Source of the DNA: Exiguobacterium sp. SL-9
Lineage (GTDB): Bacteria > Bacillota > Bacilli > Exiguobacteriales > Exiguobacteriaceae
Direction: 5' to 3'
NCBI RefSeq assembly: GCF_004336985.1
Contig: NZ_SJUO01000002.1
Span: forward strand, 248,001 to 312,000
DNA length: 64,000 nucleotides
The translations under genes and the position numbers were made by a program. Of the stretch, positions 11,214-20,982 are shown piece after piece (within the stretch, counting starts at the first letter, position 1; every line of letters begins with the position of its first letter). The notes under the pieces were generated by a model. That model was not told the DNA's origin and made no database searches. It saw nothing but the letters and a program-made list of their open reading frames with translations.

Positions 11214-12270
11214 CTTGTCCCTCCTGTTCAAACTCATGCATCATGTCGATGAGACGGTTCACGCCTTCGAGTGGCATGGCGTTATAAAGGCTCGCACGAA
11301 GACCTCCGACCGATCGATGTCCCCCGAGTTCAATCAACCCGCGCGTCTCGGCGAACTGTCGGAACGCTTCATCCGTCGTGTCATTCCCGGACGTGAACGG
11401 GATGTTCGTCAGCGACCGCTCCTTTCCGGAAACGAGTGCATGAAACAATGATGACGTATCCAATGCGTCATATAACAGCTTGCTCTTCATTTCGTTACGA
11501 CTTTCCATCTCCTCGACCCCACCTTCGGCCTCGACCCAGGCGAGCACACGCTCGGCGACGTATAGGCTAAACGTCGATGGGGTGTTGAGGAGCGTGTCGA
11601 CGTGCTTGCTGTAGGCGAGGTATGACGGCAACTCACGGTCGACAATCAAATCGCGGCGGATGATGACGAGCGTCAATCCGGCCGGTCCGATATTTTTTTG
11701 GGCACCGGCGTAAAGCAATCCATAGCGCTTGACATCGATCGCTTCCGCCAAAATGTTCGACGAGATGTCAGCGACGAGCGGGACGTCCATGTCTGGGAAC
11801 TCCGTATAGCGCGTCCCTTCAATCGTGTTATTCAACGTCACATGAAGATAGTCGACGTCTGAAATCGTATCAGGCCATGTGGGAAGTTCACGATAATTGA
11901 CCGCTGCCGAACTGCCGGCGACGACGACGTCACCGAAGTGCTTCGCATCGGCAATCGCTTTTTTTGACCACGTTCCGCTGTCGAGATAGGCGAAGCGACC
12001 CGATTCGCAAAGATTCATCGGTATCATCGAAAATTGAAGCGTCGCTCCCCCTTGCAGAAACAGGACAGCGTAGTCGTCAGAAATATGCATCAATCGCCGC
12101 AGTCTCGTCTCGAGCTGCTCGACGATTGTCGCGAACGTATGGGAGCGGTGACTCATCTCAACGATGGACACCCCTTGTTTATAAGACAGAAACTCGGCTT
12201 GCACTTCTCGTAAGACAGGTTCCGGCAAGACACCCGGTCCTGCTGAAAAATTATAAATCGGCACCGCCAC
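11191..12270 (-). CDS. serC: Phosphoserine aminotransferase
   Basis: PLP-dependent class V aminotransferase that makes O-phosphoserine from 3-phosphohydroxypyruvate and glutamate. The 359 residues match family length. Seen: NFSAGPG at the start, FLQGGATLQF, and the PLP lysine in AGAQKNIGPAG, with HRSVGGLRASLYNAM near the end. It starts at GTG (12270) behind GAGGAGG. It is first in the serine operon; the lepA terminator just upstream isolates it from lepA. Confidence 0.96.
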   Translation of the reverse strand: MAVPIYNFSAGPGVLPEPVLREVQAEFLSYKQGVSIVEMSHRSHTFATIVEQLETRLRRLMHISDDYAVLFLQGGATLQFSMIPMNLCESGRFAYLDSGTWSKKAIADAKHFGDVVVAGSSAAVNYRELPTWPDTISDVDYLHVTLNNTIEGTRYTEFPDMDVPLVADISSNILAEAIDVKRYGLLYAGAQKNIGPAGLTLVIIRRDLIVDRELPSYLAYSKHVDTLLNTPSTFSLYVAERVLAWVEAEGGVEEMESRNEMKSKLLYDALDTSSLFHALVSGKERSLTNIPFTSGNDTTDEAFRQFAETRGLIELGGHRSVGGLRASLYNAMPLEGVNRLIDMMHEFEQEGQDVSYKNV

Positions 12271-12345
12271 TTCACTCCTCCTCTGTTTATCTGTAAGTGG
12301 GTACTATTCCGTACATGACGTGCCGAATCCTGCCAAATGACAAAA

Positions 12346-12371
12346 ATCGCCCTTATCCGGAGATAAGGGCG
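12346..12371 (-). terminator. lepA terminator
   Basis: 10-bp stem (12348-12357 with 12362-12371), four-base loop, then ATTTTTG on the minus strand, just after the lepA stop and before serC. Confidence 0.85.
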
Positions 12372-12376
12372 ACCGT

Positions 12377-14200
12377 TTATTCTTCGTCCATCGACAAGAC
12401 GGACATGAACGCTTCTTGCGGCACTTCGACGGAACCGACCATCTTCATGCGTTTTTTACCTTCTTTTTGTTTCTCGAGTAATTTACGTTTCCGTGAGATG
12501 TCACCACCGTAACACTTGGCGAGGACATTTTTACGGAGCGCCTTGATTGTCGAGCGGGCCACGATTTTCGTCCCGACCGCTGCTTGGATCGGCACTTCGA
12601 ACTGCATCCGCGGAATGAGCGCCTTCAATTTCTCGACGATGACTTTCCCACGTTCGTAAGCGAAATCTCGGTGCACGATGAAGCTCAAGGCATCGACAAG
12701 TTCGTTGTTGAGGAGAATGTCCATCTTGACGAGGCGTGACGGGCGATACCCAATCAAATCATAATCAAGTGATGCATACCCTTTCGTGCTCGACTTCAAC
12801 TGATCGAAGAAGTCGTAGACGATTTCACTGAGCGGGATGTCGTACGTGATTTTGACACGCGTCGTATCAATATATTGCATATCGATGAAACTGCCGCGCT
12901 TCTTCTGGCAGAGCTCCATGATGGCGCCGACATAGTCGTTCGGTGTCATGATGGCCGCCTTGACGTAAGGCTCTTCAATCGACTCGACTTTTTGTTGTTC
13001 CGGCATTTTTGACGGGTTATCAACATGGACGACCTCGCCTGCCGTCGTCGTGACGTGATAGATGACCGATGGCGCCGTCGTGATCAAGTCGATCCCGAAC
13101 TCACGCTCGATTCGCTCTTGAATGATTTCCATGTGAAGCATACCGAGGAAACCACTGCGGAAGCCAAAGCCGAGTGCTTGTGACGTCTCTGGTTCGAATT
13201 CAAGGGCCGCATCCGATAACTGGAGCCGTTCGAGCGCTTCACGCAAATCGTTATATTTGGCGGCGTCGATCGGGTACAGGCCACAGTACACCATCGGGTT
13301 CATTTTCCGGTAACCCGGGAGCTGTTCTGTCGACGGGTTTTTCGCGAGCGTGATCGTATCACCGACACGGACGTCACCGACTGTCTTGATCGATGCTGAT
13401 AGCGTACCGACATCTCCGACGTTCAACTCCTTGACCGAGACCGGTTTCGGTGTCGAGACGCCAAGGTCCGTCACGTCGAATGATTTGCCGGTCGACATCA
13501 TTTGGACCTTGTCCCCGACTTTGACCGAACCGTTGACGATTCGAATCGAGGCGACGACGCCGCGATACGCGTCATAATACGAGTCGAAGATCAGTGCCTG
13601 AAGCGGTGCCGACGGGTCACCTGTCGGCGGTGGAACGAGTTCGACGACTTGCTCGAGGATCTCTTCAATCCCGATCCCTGCCTTGGCAGAAGCCGGTACA
13701 GCATCACTCGCGTCAAGCCCGATCACGTCCTCAATTTCTTGACGAACGCGTTCGACGTCAGCCGATGGCAAATCGATCTTATTGATGACCGGAATGATTT
13801 CGAGGTCGTTGTCGAGTGCGAGATACACGTTCGCGAGTGTCTGGGCTTCAATCCCTTGAGCCGCATCGACGACGAGGACGGCCCCTTCACATGCTGCGAG
13901 CGAACGTGACACTTCGTACGTGAAGTCGACGTGTCCCGGTGTATCGATCAAGTGAAGGATGTACTCTTCGCCATCTTTTGCGGTATAGTTCAATTTAACA
14001 GCATTCAACTTGATTGTGATCCCGCGTTCCCGTTCAAGATCCATCGCATCAAGCGTCTGTTCTTTCATTTCACGCGCTGTGAGCGCACCGGTCTTTTCAA
14101 GAATCCGATCAGCGAGTGTCGACTTCCCATGGTCGATGTGGGCGATGATGGAAAAGTTCCGTATTCTCTTCTGACGATTCTCTAATTCTTGTTTGTTCAT
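12377..14200 (-). CDS. lepA: Elongation factor 4 (LepA)
   Basis: Ribosome-associated GTPase that back-translocates or helps ribosome function under stress. Motifs: G1 [10 protein letters not shown]3 DTPGHVDF, G4 NKIDLP, then EF-G-like domains and the LepA-specific C-terminal domain ([18 protein letters not shown]). I take the ATG at 14200 ([10 protein letters not shown]), because GGATAGGTG lies nine bases upstream; a GTG four codons earlier is almost on top of that ribosome site. About 607 residues. It has its own terminator, so it is not in an operon with the serine genes downstream. Confidence 0.96.
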   Translation of the reverse strand: MNKQELENRQKRIRNFSIIAHIDHGKSTLADRILEKTGALTAREMKEQTLDAMDLERERGITIKLNAVKLNYTAKDGEEYILHLIDTPGHVDFTYEVSRSLAACEGAVLVVDAAQGIEAQTLANVYLALDNDLEIIPVINKIDLPSADVERVRQEIEDVIGLDASDAVPASAKAGIGIEEILEQVVELVPPPTGDPSAPLQALIFDSYYDAYRGVVASIRIVNGSVKVGDKVQMMSTGKSFDVTDLGVSTPKPVSVKELNVGDVGTLSASIKTVGDVRVGDTITLAKNPSTEQLPGYRKMNPMVYCGLYPIDAAKYNDLREALERLQLSDAALEFEPETSQALGFGFRSGFLGMLHMEIIQERIEREFGIDLITTAPSVIYHVTTTAGEVVHVDNPSKMPEQQKVESIEEPYVKAAIMTPNDYVGAIMELCQKKRGSFIDMQYIDTTRVKITYDIPLSEIVYDFFDQLKSSTKGYASLDYDLIGYRPSRLVKMDILLNNELVDALSFIVHRDFAYERGKVIVEKLKALIPRMQFEVPIQAAVGTKIVARSTIKALRKNVLAKCYGGDISRKRKLLEKQKEGKKRMKMVGSVEVPQEAFMSVLSMDEE

Positions 14201-14317
14201 ATATGGGTTCACCTATCCTTCTCATGCATACCGTGTCATTATATCAAAATCCTAAGTTAATGTGTACGACCTACTACAACAATACCACATATAGTTTTCA
14301 GAATAATCATCAAGTGG

Positions 14318-14346
14318 TTGCTTTTCGAATAACCGTTTGCTACAAT
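14318..14346 (+). promoter_or_regulatory. rpsT promoter
   Basis: TTGCTT (14318-14323) and TACAAT (14341-14346), 17-base spacing, about 75 bases before rpsT. Confidence 0.75.
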
Positions 14347-14419
14347 TGTGCTTGTTCTGTTGAATGATTACTTGAAGTAATGAGAACATACACTTTCTTG
14401 TTTCAGGAGGTGAAATAAC

Positions 14420-14680
14420 ATGGCAAATATCAAATCAGCAATCAAACGTGCAAAAACTTCTGAAAAGCGTCGCGTAGCGAACTCGCAAGAGAAAGCAGCA
14501 ATGCGTACAGCAGTAAAACGTGTTGATACTCTCGTTGTAGAAGGTAACAAAGAAGCTGCTCAAGAAGCTTTCGTCCTCGCTACGAAGAAAATCGACAAGG
14601 CTGCAGCAAAAGGTCTAATCCACCAAAACAAAGCAGGTCGTGACAAATCACGTCTCGCAGCTCGCATCGCAGCTCTCTAA
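14420..14680 (+). CDS. rpsT: 30S ribosomal protein S20
   Basis: Small basic 16S rRNA-binding protein (86 residues) of the 30S subunit. [18 protein letters not shown] and the closing [22 protein letters not shown] are diagnostic. AGGAGGTG lies eight bases upstream of the ATG. It is a stand-alone plus-strand gene with its own promoter and terminator, placed between lepA and holA as in Bacillus, but without the sporulation genes gpr and spoIIP that lie here in spore formers. Confidence 0.98.
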   Translation: MANIKSAIKRAKTSEKRRVANSQEKAAMRTAVKRVDTLVVEGNKEAAQEAFVLATKKIDKAAAKGLIHQNKAGRDKSRLAARIAAL

Positions 14681-14695
14681 TTAGAGACTAAAACG

Positions 14696-14732
14696 AAACA
14701 GCCGCCTCCATTAGGAGCCGGCTGTTTTTTTG
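14696..14732 (+). terminator. rpsT terminator
   Basis: GC-rich hairpin with ATTA loop followed by seven T. It overlaps the 3' end of the convergent acetyltransferase gene. Confidence 0.85.
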
Positions 14733-15145
14733 GTTCTCATCACATAATGGGGTCCAATCCCCGGAATGTCGAACGCGTCACCAACCGTCACTAGGCCGTT
14801 CCGTTCATAAAATCGGACAGCGATGGCTCTGGCGTTGCACCACCACGAATTATTGACCGCTTCATGCAACGCCTGTAAAAAGGACGAGCCAATTCCTCGG
14901 CCAGAAAATGCCGGGTCCGTTGCCATCCCTCTTAGCTGATACGGCACCGTCTGACCGTCGAAGTCACGTCCCACTTCCATCACGGTCGCAATCGACACGA
15001 CACGACCGTCTTCGACCCATGCATAGTGGCGTGTCGTCTCGGCGTCATCCCCTTCAAAATAACATGTCTCGACCGCCTGTCCCGGACGTAGCACTTCATG
15101 CCGGAGCGAAATCACGTCAACGAGCCTCACTTCCTGTAATCCCAT
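14711..15145 (-). CDS. GNAT family N-acetyltransferase
   Basis: A 144-residue acetyl-CoA-dependent acetyltransferase. The acetyl-CoA loop appears as GRGIGSSFLQALHE, preceded by the beta strand YQLRGMATDP and followed by WWCNARAIAVRFYERNGL, the usual end of motif A/B. The substrate cannot be told from sequence. The ATG at 15145 has GAGGTG upstream. It follows holA by nine bases and is probably co-transcribed with it; its last codons lie inside the rpsT terminator. Confidence 0.85.
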   Translation of the reverse strand: MGLQEVRLVDVISLRHEVLRPGQAVETCYFEGDDAETTRHYAWVEDGRVVSIATVMEVGRDFDGQTVPYQLRGMATDPAFSGRGIGSSFLQALHEAVNNSWWCNARAIAVRFYERNGLVTVGDAFDIPGIGPHYVMRTKKTAGS

Positions 15146-15154
15146 GTCTTCACC

Positions 15155-16174
15155 TCACAGTAATGTCAATTGGCAGACGAGCGTATCGAAAACGATTTGC
15201 TTGTCGCCCCGTCCTGTCTTCATCGCTTCATCAGCGTCGGCGATCAACGTCAGCGCCCGACCGAGTTGGGCCTCCGAAAAATTCCGGCTCGCTTGTGAGG
15301 CCAGTTTCACTGTATATGGGTGTGCGCCGATTTTCGAAGCGATTTGCTTCTCGCCATACCCTTTCTCGGTCAACTGCTTGGCCAGATACATATTCCGATA
15401 CTGCCGCGCGAGGAGCGACAATAAACCAATTAATTCTTGCCCTTGTTTCTCTAAATCCCGCACCAACCGAAGCGCAGCATCCGCACGTCGGGCAACTAAA
15501 AATTCAGACAGCTGGAACACGTTATCCTCGAGCGTGCGTGGAACCAAGTCGTTGACGATTTCAATCGGGATGTCGGCTCCGTCACTCGCATAAAGTTGTA
15601 ACTTCTCAAGTTCTCGCACGAGTTTGCCCCAATCGTCCTGACAGAGGAACAACAGGCGCTCGACGGTCGCCCGCTCCATCTTTTGGCCGCGACGATTCAA
15701 TTCGTCGCCGACGTAACGCATCAGTTCGGATTGGCTCGGTTTTTTCGCTTCGAGCACGATGGCCCGTTCTTTCAGTCGTTTGACGACTTTTTTTCGTTCA
15801 TCGAGTTTTTCCGCTTCGATGACAAAGACGAGCACGGAGTAAGGCGCCGGTTGTAACGCATAATCCGTCAAGCGCTCGACATTTTGTTTCTGCTTTTCTT
15901 TCGCCCCCGTCAAGAACTGGGCATGTTTGACGATGACGGTCCGATACTCACTGAAAAACGGTACCGTCTCCGCTTCATCAAGCGCCGTGTCGAGTGACGT
16001 CTCGTGCAAGTCGAGCTGCATGACATCAAATTGGTCACCAGACGGGTTGGCGGCTTTGATGATTGCCCGTTCCCACGTCTCTAGTAAATATTTTTCTGTC
16101 CCGAATAGGACATATACGTTTGACAACTTTCCGTTATGCAGCCACGGTTCATTCAAAACACACACCACTTTCAC
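15155..16174 (-). CDS. holA: DNA polymerase III delta subunit
   Basis: Clamp-loader subunit that opens the beta clamp. The N-terminal motif VYVLFGTEKYLLETW near residue 20 and the overall 339 residues fit HolA; like other delta subunits it keeps the AAA-type fold without a working Walker A. Context (rpsT-holA-yqzM-comEC) matches Bacillus. The start is uncertain: GTG at 16174 gives the longest form, while a TTG at 16156 follows an AAAGTGGTG ribosome-like site. Confidence 0.93.
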   Translation of the reverse strand: MKVVCVLNEPWLHNGKLSNVYVLFGTEKYLLETWERAIIKAANPSGDQFDVMQLDLHETSLDTALDEAETVPFFSEYRTVIVKHAQFLTGAKEKQKQNVERLTDYALQPAPYSVLVFVIEAEKLDERKKVVKRLKERAIVLEAKKPSQSELMRYVGDELNRRGQKMERATVERLLFLCQDDWGKLVRELEKLQLYASDGADIPIEIVNDLVPRTLEDNVFQLSEFLVARRADAALRLVRDLEKQGQELIGLLSLLARQYRNMYLAKQLTEKGYGEKQIASKIGAHPYTVKLASQASRNFSEAQLGRALTLIADADEAMKTGRGDKQIVFDTLVCQLTLL

Positions 16175-16255
16175 AATTTATTCTTATCTAAACATAGATT
16201 ATCCTCCGGTGATTCGCTATACTTAGGACGGAACCATTTCAAGGAGGGACTCACT

Positions 16256-16420
16256 ATGCATATTAACTCTGTTCGCCCACAAAGCGAAAACCCGTTCGAG
16301 AACGACGTGCAATGCAAACGTAACGATGCCATCGATTCAGCAATCGGCTTCATCGTCCCGTTCGGCTTTTTCTTCACCATCTTCGCGATCGGTGTCCTCA
16401 TCAAGTTCTTGAGCTTATAA
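16256..16420 (+). CDS. yqzM: YqzM family small membrane protein
   Basis: A 54-residue protein with a short hydrophilic head containing NPFENDVQCKRNDAIDSAIG and one membrane helix (about residues 28-50, FIVPFGFFFTIFAIGVLI). The FENDVQ-KRND motif and the position between holA and comEC are those of YqzM, a Bacillales protein of unknown function. AAGGAGG at 16241-16247 fixes this ATG rather than an upstream one. It is transcribed divergently from holA. Confidence 0.85.
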   Translation: MHINSVRPQSENPFENDVQCKRNDAIDSAIGFIVPFGFFFTIFAIGVLIKFLSL

Positions 16421-16430
16421 GTCAGTCAGA

Positions 16431-16464
16431 AAGCGATTGCCCCGGGGGAGCAATCGCTTTTTTA
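16431..16464 (+). terminator. yqzM terminator
   Basis: 10-bp perfect stem (16431-16440 with 16450-16459), nine-base loop, then TTTTT; faces the end of comEC. Confidence 0.85.
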
Positions 16465-16478
16465 GTTTATCATAGATT

Positions 16479-18611
16479 TCATGGAGTGACCCCTTTCGTT
16501 ACAATCCCACGACAGCGATTCCCTTCACAAACGACCATCCCGTCTTCGTCCGTCCGCAATAACCGTCTACCCTCGATCCGATTTAGCGTGTCAGGGTGGG
16601 GGTGCCCGTATCGATTGTTCGCCCCGACACTGACGACAATCCATTCCGGATCGACTCGCTCAATCAACTCACGACTCGAAGACGATTCCGCCCCGTGATG
16701 TCCGAGCTTAAACACATCGACGTCGACAGTCGGAATGCTTCCTTCCCTCGTGTCCGGTAAATCTCCGGTCAATAAATACGATAGCGCCCCGACGTTCATG
16801 AACAGCGACACCGAGTTCGCATTCTCATCATCACTCGACTCGTCCGGTGCGACGACCCACATCCATGGATACGGCCGATCTCCGGCTGACAAGAGACGAA
16901 CCGGTACGTCAAATTCGTCCAGGACGGCCAACAACTCGTCCCGCTTGTCACGGTCAGCCACTTCCGCCGAGAGCCATACTTCCTCGACGGGCATCGCCTC
17001 GAGTAACCCGGTCAGTCCCCCAATATGATCATGGTCGGCATGGGTGAGCAGCAAAAAATCGAGACGGCGTTCCCCGCGCTTCCATATATACGGGGCGACG
17101 ACGTCTGCTCCCGGGTCGTATGTGGAACGTTTTTGTTCATTCGGGTCTTGGTACACCCCACCGACATCGATGACCCCGGTCACCTCGCCATACTCGACGA
17201 CGATGGCATCGCCTTGTCCCACATCTAAAAATGTGACACGGGGCTGCTCGGTCCATTCTAACGCGATGTGCAGAAGCAAAAGGGAGCCGAGCGCCAACGC
17301 CCACCCCGTCCACCGCTTCCATTCGAGTAAAATTAATCCGCCCCATAATACGATAGCGAGCGCCACAGCGTGCCATAACGTGAATTCGTGCAACGGGAAC
17401 CATGGTTGCCAATCATGATGCAGTTGGAACGTACCATTCAAGCCATCAAGGACCGGATGCATGAGCGGTTCCGCACCTGGAACGATGTATATGAGAAATG
17501 CGAGCGGGATGATGACCCAGGCGATCAACAGCCCGACGAGCACGTTATAGACTGGTGCCCATATGGATAGAATCGATTGCACAGGCCATAGGAAAATGAG
17601 ACCGAACCATTGCGCATAAACGGCCAATCCGAACGGTCCATTCCAAATCGACCGGGTCACGAGCAAGAACAACGTCATCACGATCGTCAATTGGAATCCC
17701 AAGTTCCATAACAAGTACGGTTGCATCGCGAGCAACATCGCGCCACACCAGCTAAGTAATCGAATCGGGTCACGGACGTAAATTCCGAACAGCAACAATC
17801 CGAGCAACAAATCGGCAACGAGTACGGCTCGTGCGACCGGCGGCGAAAACCCGGTCATCCAGCCGAACAGCGTAATTGCGGTGATGATGAGTTGTATCTT
17901 CGTCTCCCGACGAAACGGCAAACCGCGCATCAGCCAACGGAACGCCAAAACGAGGAGCGCGATATGTGACCCGGAGATGACGAGCAGATGGAGCAGACCA
18001 GTGACCCGGTAAGAGAATGACGTCTCCTCGTCGAGCAAGCGGCTTTCCCCGAATAGGAGCGCCTCCATATAGAGTGCGACGTCCGCTCTGTATGTTGCCT
18101 CGATTCTCGCAAGCTGCCGTTCTTTCCAGCGGAGCATATGCCCGCTCACGTTGTCACTCGGACGACACGCCTCGATGGCGACGTCACTCCCTTTGAAGGT
18201 CAGACCGGCTCCTAGCGCCCACGCCGTCTCATTGAATCCGCCCGTATTACGCAGCGGTGCGAACGGGGTATGCGTGAACGTGACGAGGCACGTCTCTCCG
18301 GGACGACCGAGCGCGAGGTCACGACCGGTCAACACACCTTTCCTTTCGTCGATTTGTCCATACAGCCGTACCGATTGGCCGTTGTCCCTCCGACTCTCGA
18401 TGGCGAACGTATATGGTCCGTCCGCCGGCAACGGTTCAGCTTCAGGATGCATGAATCCCCATAGGACGAGTAGGAGGACACCGACATGTGCATAGACGGA
18501 TTGACCACGCCATGTCAAAGCAATCCCCACGGCGATCAAGATGCACAGGGCGACTGCACCGTTCATCCATGCGATTAGAAGGCTGATGGGCAACAATGGA
18601 TAGAGTGGCAT
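16479..18611 (-). CDS. comEC: DNA internalisation competence protein ComEC/Rec2
   Basis: Polytopic membrane channel that carries single-stranded DNA into the cytoplasm during transformation. The N-terminal hydrophobic helices and soluble loop are followed by the competence domain (VTGLLHLLVISGSHIALLV), more helices, and a C-terminal metallo-beta-lactamase domain with the metal motif THADHDHIGG. At 710 residues it is slightly shorter than the Bacillus subtilis protein. It begins one base after the comEA stop, so the two are translationally close. The comEB gene found between them in Bacillus is absent. Confidence 0.94.
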   Translation of the reverse strand: MPLYPLLPISLLIAWMNGAVALCILIAVGIALTWRGQSVYAHVGVLLLVLWGFMHPEAEPLPADGPYTFAIESRRDNGQSVRLYGQIDERKGVLTGRDLALGRPGETCLVTFTHTPFAPLRNTGGFNETAWALGAGLTFKGSDVAIEACRPSDNVSGHMLRWKERQLARIEATYRADVALYMEALLFGESRLLDEETSFSYRVTGLLHLLVISGSHIALLVLAFRWLMRGLPFRRETKIQLIITAITLFGWMTGFSPPVARAVLVADLLLGLLLFGIYVRDPIRLLSWCGAMLLAMQPYLLWNLGFQLTIVMTLFLLVTRSIWNGPFGLAVYAQWFGLIFLWPVQSILSIWAPVYNVLVGLLIAWVIIPLAFLIYIVPGAEPLMHPVLDGLNGTFQLHHDWQPWFPLHEFTLWHAVALAIVLWGGLILLEWKRWTGWALALGSLLLLHIALEWTEQPRVTFLDVGQGDAIVVEYGEVTGVIDVGGVYQDPNEQKRSTYDPGADVVAPYIWKRGERRLDFLLLTHADHDHIGGLTGLLEAMPVEEVWLSAEVADRDKRDELLAVLDEFDVPVRLLSAGDRPYPWMWVVAPDESSDDENANSVSLFMNVGALSYLLTGDLPDTREGSIPTVDVDVFKLGHHGAESSSSRELIERVDPEWIVVSVGANNRYGHPHPDTLNRIEGRRLLRTDEDGMVVCEGNRCRGIVTKGVTP

Positions 18612-18612
18612 G

Positions 18613-19182
18613 TCACGGGACCAATAAATAACCTTTCATGCTCTCTAACGTCTTCTCTCCGAACCCTTTAACGTCACCGATAGCTTCGTATGACTCGAAT
18701 GGCCCGTTCTGTTTCAAGTGATTGAGGATGGCTTCCGCTTTGGCCGGACCAATCCCCGGTACGGTCATCAGCTCTTCTTTCGTCGCACTGTTGACATGGA
18801 CTCCGTTCGTCCCACTGGACGTGTCCTCATCCGGTTGACTCACGAGCGTCTCGCCTTTTTTCGGGACCGTCACTTTCGTCCCGTCGACGAGCAATTGAGC
18901 CAAGTTCAATTGTTCAGGATCGGCCTCATCCGTCAAGACGGCGAGTGACAATACGTCTCCGACACGGGCCCCTTGCGGCATCGTGTACATATCCGGTACC
19001 TCGACCGCACCGGTCACGTAGACGACGATTTCCGTCACAACGTTTGGTTCGACTTCCGCTTCAGGCGTCACGACGAACTGATCGACCATCGGCGTCTCCG
19101 GTTCTTTCGAATAAAACATATAGCCCACCCCAATAAACAGTCCGATCAGCAGCACGACGATATACCGTTTCCCCTTTTCCAT
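18613..19182 (-). CDS. comEA: Competence DNA-binding protein ComEA
   Basis: Membrane-anchored receptor that binds double-stranded DNA at the cell surface. One N-terminal membrane helix (residues 6-24), a middle SLBB-like region (VVYVTGAVEVPDMYTM), a short linker, and a C-terminal helix-hairpin-helix pair (HVNSATKEELMTVPGIGPAKAEAI). 189 residues is typical. GAGGAGGGG lies before the ATG. It is first of the comEA-comEC operon. Confidence 0.95.
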   Translation of the reverse strand: MEKGKRYIVVLLIGLFIGVGYMFYSKEPETPMVDQFVVTPEAEVEPNVVTEIVVYVTGAVEVPDMYTMPQGARVGDVLSLAVLTDEADPEQLNLAQLLVDGTKVTVPKKGETLVSQPDEDTSSGTNGVHVNSATKEELMTVPGIGPAKAEAILNHLKQNGPFESYEAIGDVKGFGEKTLESMKGYLLVP

Positions 19183-19256
19183 ACGTCCCCTCCTCGAGCG
19201 AGTCTTTTCTATAGTATGAAGAAACGTTGGCGCATGTGCCCGAGGCCGAATACGTC

Positions 19257-19262
19257 ATTATA
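19257..19262 (-). promoter_or_regulatory. Probable -10 box of the comEA operon
   Basis: TATAAT on the minus strand 75 bases before comEA. No good -35 hexamer is visible, which would suit an activator-dependent promoter; I could not identify a clear ComK box. Confidence 0.45.
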
Positions 19263-19312
19263 CACGCGCCTATCGGACGAAGGCATGCGCTTCCGGTAAA
19301 CAGTAAGACGAC

Positions 19313-19340
19313 AAAAAAGAGACAAGCCGAAACTTGTCTC
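19313..19340 (-). terminator. Terminator of the BMP-chemoreceptor operon
   Basis: 8-bp stem (19319-19326 with 19333-19340) followed by six T on the minus strand; the stem reaches into the chemoreceptor stop codon. Confidence 0.8.
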
Positions 19341-20982
19341 AGTGCTCTTCAAAATGTTGAACTTGGCTCGCGAGTGCCGCGGCTTGCCCTTCTAACTCTT
19401 GCATCAAGGCGAAAATCTGATCGAAGCTCGCTTGTTGTTCTTTCATCGAGGCTGCGACTTCTTCGTTCCCCGCCGCAAGTTCTTCGGTCACGCCGCTTAC
19501 TTCCTCGACCCGTTTCAAGACGTTCGTCACTTCCGAACTGGACGCGACCATCTCACGTTCGATCGTGCTGACGAACGAGGCGACGTGGTCCGTACGGTCA
19601 TGGATCCGGTTGAACGCTTGTTTCGTCATTCCGAATGCCTCGAGCTGTGCCGTCTGTTCTCGACTCGACTCTTCTACCATGTCCGTCAAGCGGACGACCT
19701 CGTCCCGAATCGTCTGGACGACACCAAAGATGGAGCGTGTCGCCACGTTACTCTCCTCGGCCAATTTCTTCACTTCACTGGCGACGACTGCAAAACCTCG
19801 TCCAGCCTCCCCTGCCCGTGCGGCCTCGATGGCAGCATTCAAGGCGAGCAAGTTCGTCTGGGCGGCGACATCTTCTACGAGTTTCGCCATCTTTTCGATT
19901 TCTTCCGTCTTGCGGGCGAAATCATCCATCCGGTTGACGAGCGATGCGTTGCGCTCGCTCGAACGTGCTAAAATCGCTTCTTGGTCCGTCAACGTCTCGA
20001 TGCCGGCCGCGACTTCGCGTGTCATCTCAGACGTCTGTTCGGTCGTCTGTTTCGTCTGGTTCAAACTCGTTTCGAATGAGGTCGCCATGAGGCCGACCGA
20101 TTCGAGCGTCTCTTGTAATTCGGTCGCAATCGACTGGGCCCCATTTGCCATCTCATCGACCGCGTTCGTGATGTTTGATGTCGTGCTGACCACGGCCTCG
20201 TTCTCTGCGGCGGCCGTCTCTGTCATATCGTTCACTTTCATTGACGTGACACGAATTGAACCGATGACCGTTTGCAGCGACATCGTCATCTCGCGCATCG
20301 CTCGTTCTAACCGTCCGATTTCATCACGTCGCGTCGAATCCGGTAACGTGATCAATCGTCCGGCTGCGATTGCTTCCGCCGCCTCGACATTCCGTTCGAG
20401 CGGATGGGTAATCGAGCGGGCAAAGAAGAAATTGTATATACTGAGTGCGACGATGACGAAGACCGTCAACAGTACCGATACGAGCAGAAGACGATTCGTC
20501 TCGCTCGCCGCCTCGGCTTGTAGCGCCTCGTAGAATGTTCCATTTTTCAAGAGGAGCGTGTTCACATCGTTCAATACCCCTTCAAGCTTCGCCGCTTGAA
20601 TCCGTGCGCCGATCCCGCCGGCCTCGGCCGTCTCAACCTCGGCTTCGATCCGCTCATACTTCATCGTCGCGCGCTCAAGATGATTGGCAAACTCAGGGAT
20701 GAGATATGTTTGCTTCAATGTCGTGAACGTTTCCGTATTCGTCGTCCGAATCCGCTCGAGCTGTGTGAGCGTCGATTGGCTCATCTGCTCACCGAGCGAT
20801 GTCCAAAGCGACTGTTCCTGCAAGAGCGACGTCTCGAGCTGAGACAATTCGATCATTTGCGTGCCGTATTGCTCGTTATATGTCTGCAGACGATTTAACG
20901 TCGATAAAACATAACTCATCATCAAGACAATCAACAAGACCGTGAACACGGTCGAAAAGATAAACCGTTTCCGTAAACTCAT
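19339..20982 (-). CDS. Methyl-accepting chemotaxis protein
   Basis: A 547-residue transmembrane chemoreceptor. Membrane helices at about 9-29 and 170-192 flank an extracellular helical domain of some 140 residues (four-helix-bundle type). Then a HAMP domain and a long cytoplasmic signalling coiled coil with the hairpin tip [23 protein letters not shown], which contacts CheA and CheW. Its start overlaps the stop of the upstream BMP-type lipoprotein by four bases (ATGA), implying coupled translation. The ligand is unknown; the neighbour may present it. Confidence 0.93.
   Translation of the reverse strand: MSLRKRFIFSTVFTVLLIVLMMSYVLSTLNRLQTYNEQYGTQMIELSQLETSLLQEQSLWTSLGEQMSQSTLTQLERIRTTNTETFTTLKQTYLIPEFANHLERATMKYERIEAEVETAEAGGIGARIQAAKLEGVLNDVNTLLLKNGTFYEALQAEAASETNRLLLVSVLLTVFVIVALSIYNFFFARSITHPLERNVEAAEAIAAGRLITLPDSTRRDEIGRLERAMREMTMSLQTVIGSIRVTSMKVNDMTETAAAENEAVVSTTSNITNAVDEMANGAQSIATELQETLESVGLMATSFETSLNQTKQTTEQTSEMTREVAAGIETLTDQEAILARSSERNASLVNRMDDFARKTEEIEKMAKLVEDVAAQTNLLALNAAIEAARAGEAGRGFAVVASEVKKLAEESNVATRSIFGVVQTIRDEVVRLTDMVEESSREQTAQLEAFGMTKQAFNRIHDRTDHVASFVSTIEREMVASSSEVTNVLKRVEEVSGVTEELAAGNEEVAASMKEQQASFDQIFALMQELEGQAAALASQVQHFEEH

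Noticed and set aside
16136-16255. Extended N-terminus for YqzM
   Set aside because: The upstream part covers the divergent promoter region, and AAGGAGG fixes the start at 16256.
18195-18215. Regulator-like GGTCAGACC inside comEC
   Set aside because: It lies deep within the coding sequence without the flanking AATT and is expected by chance.
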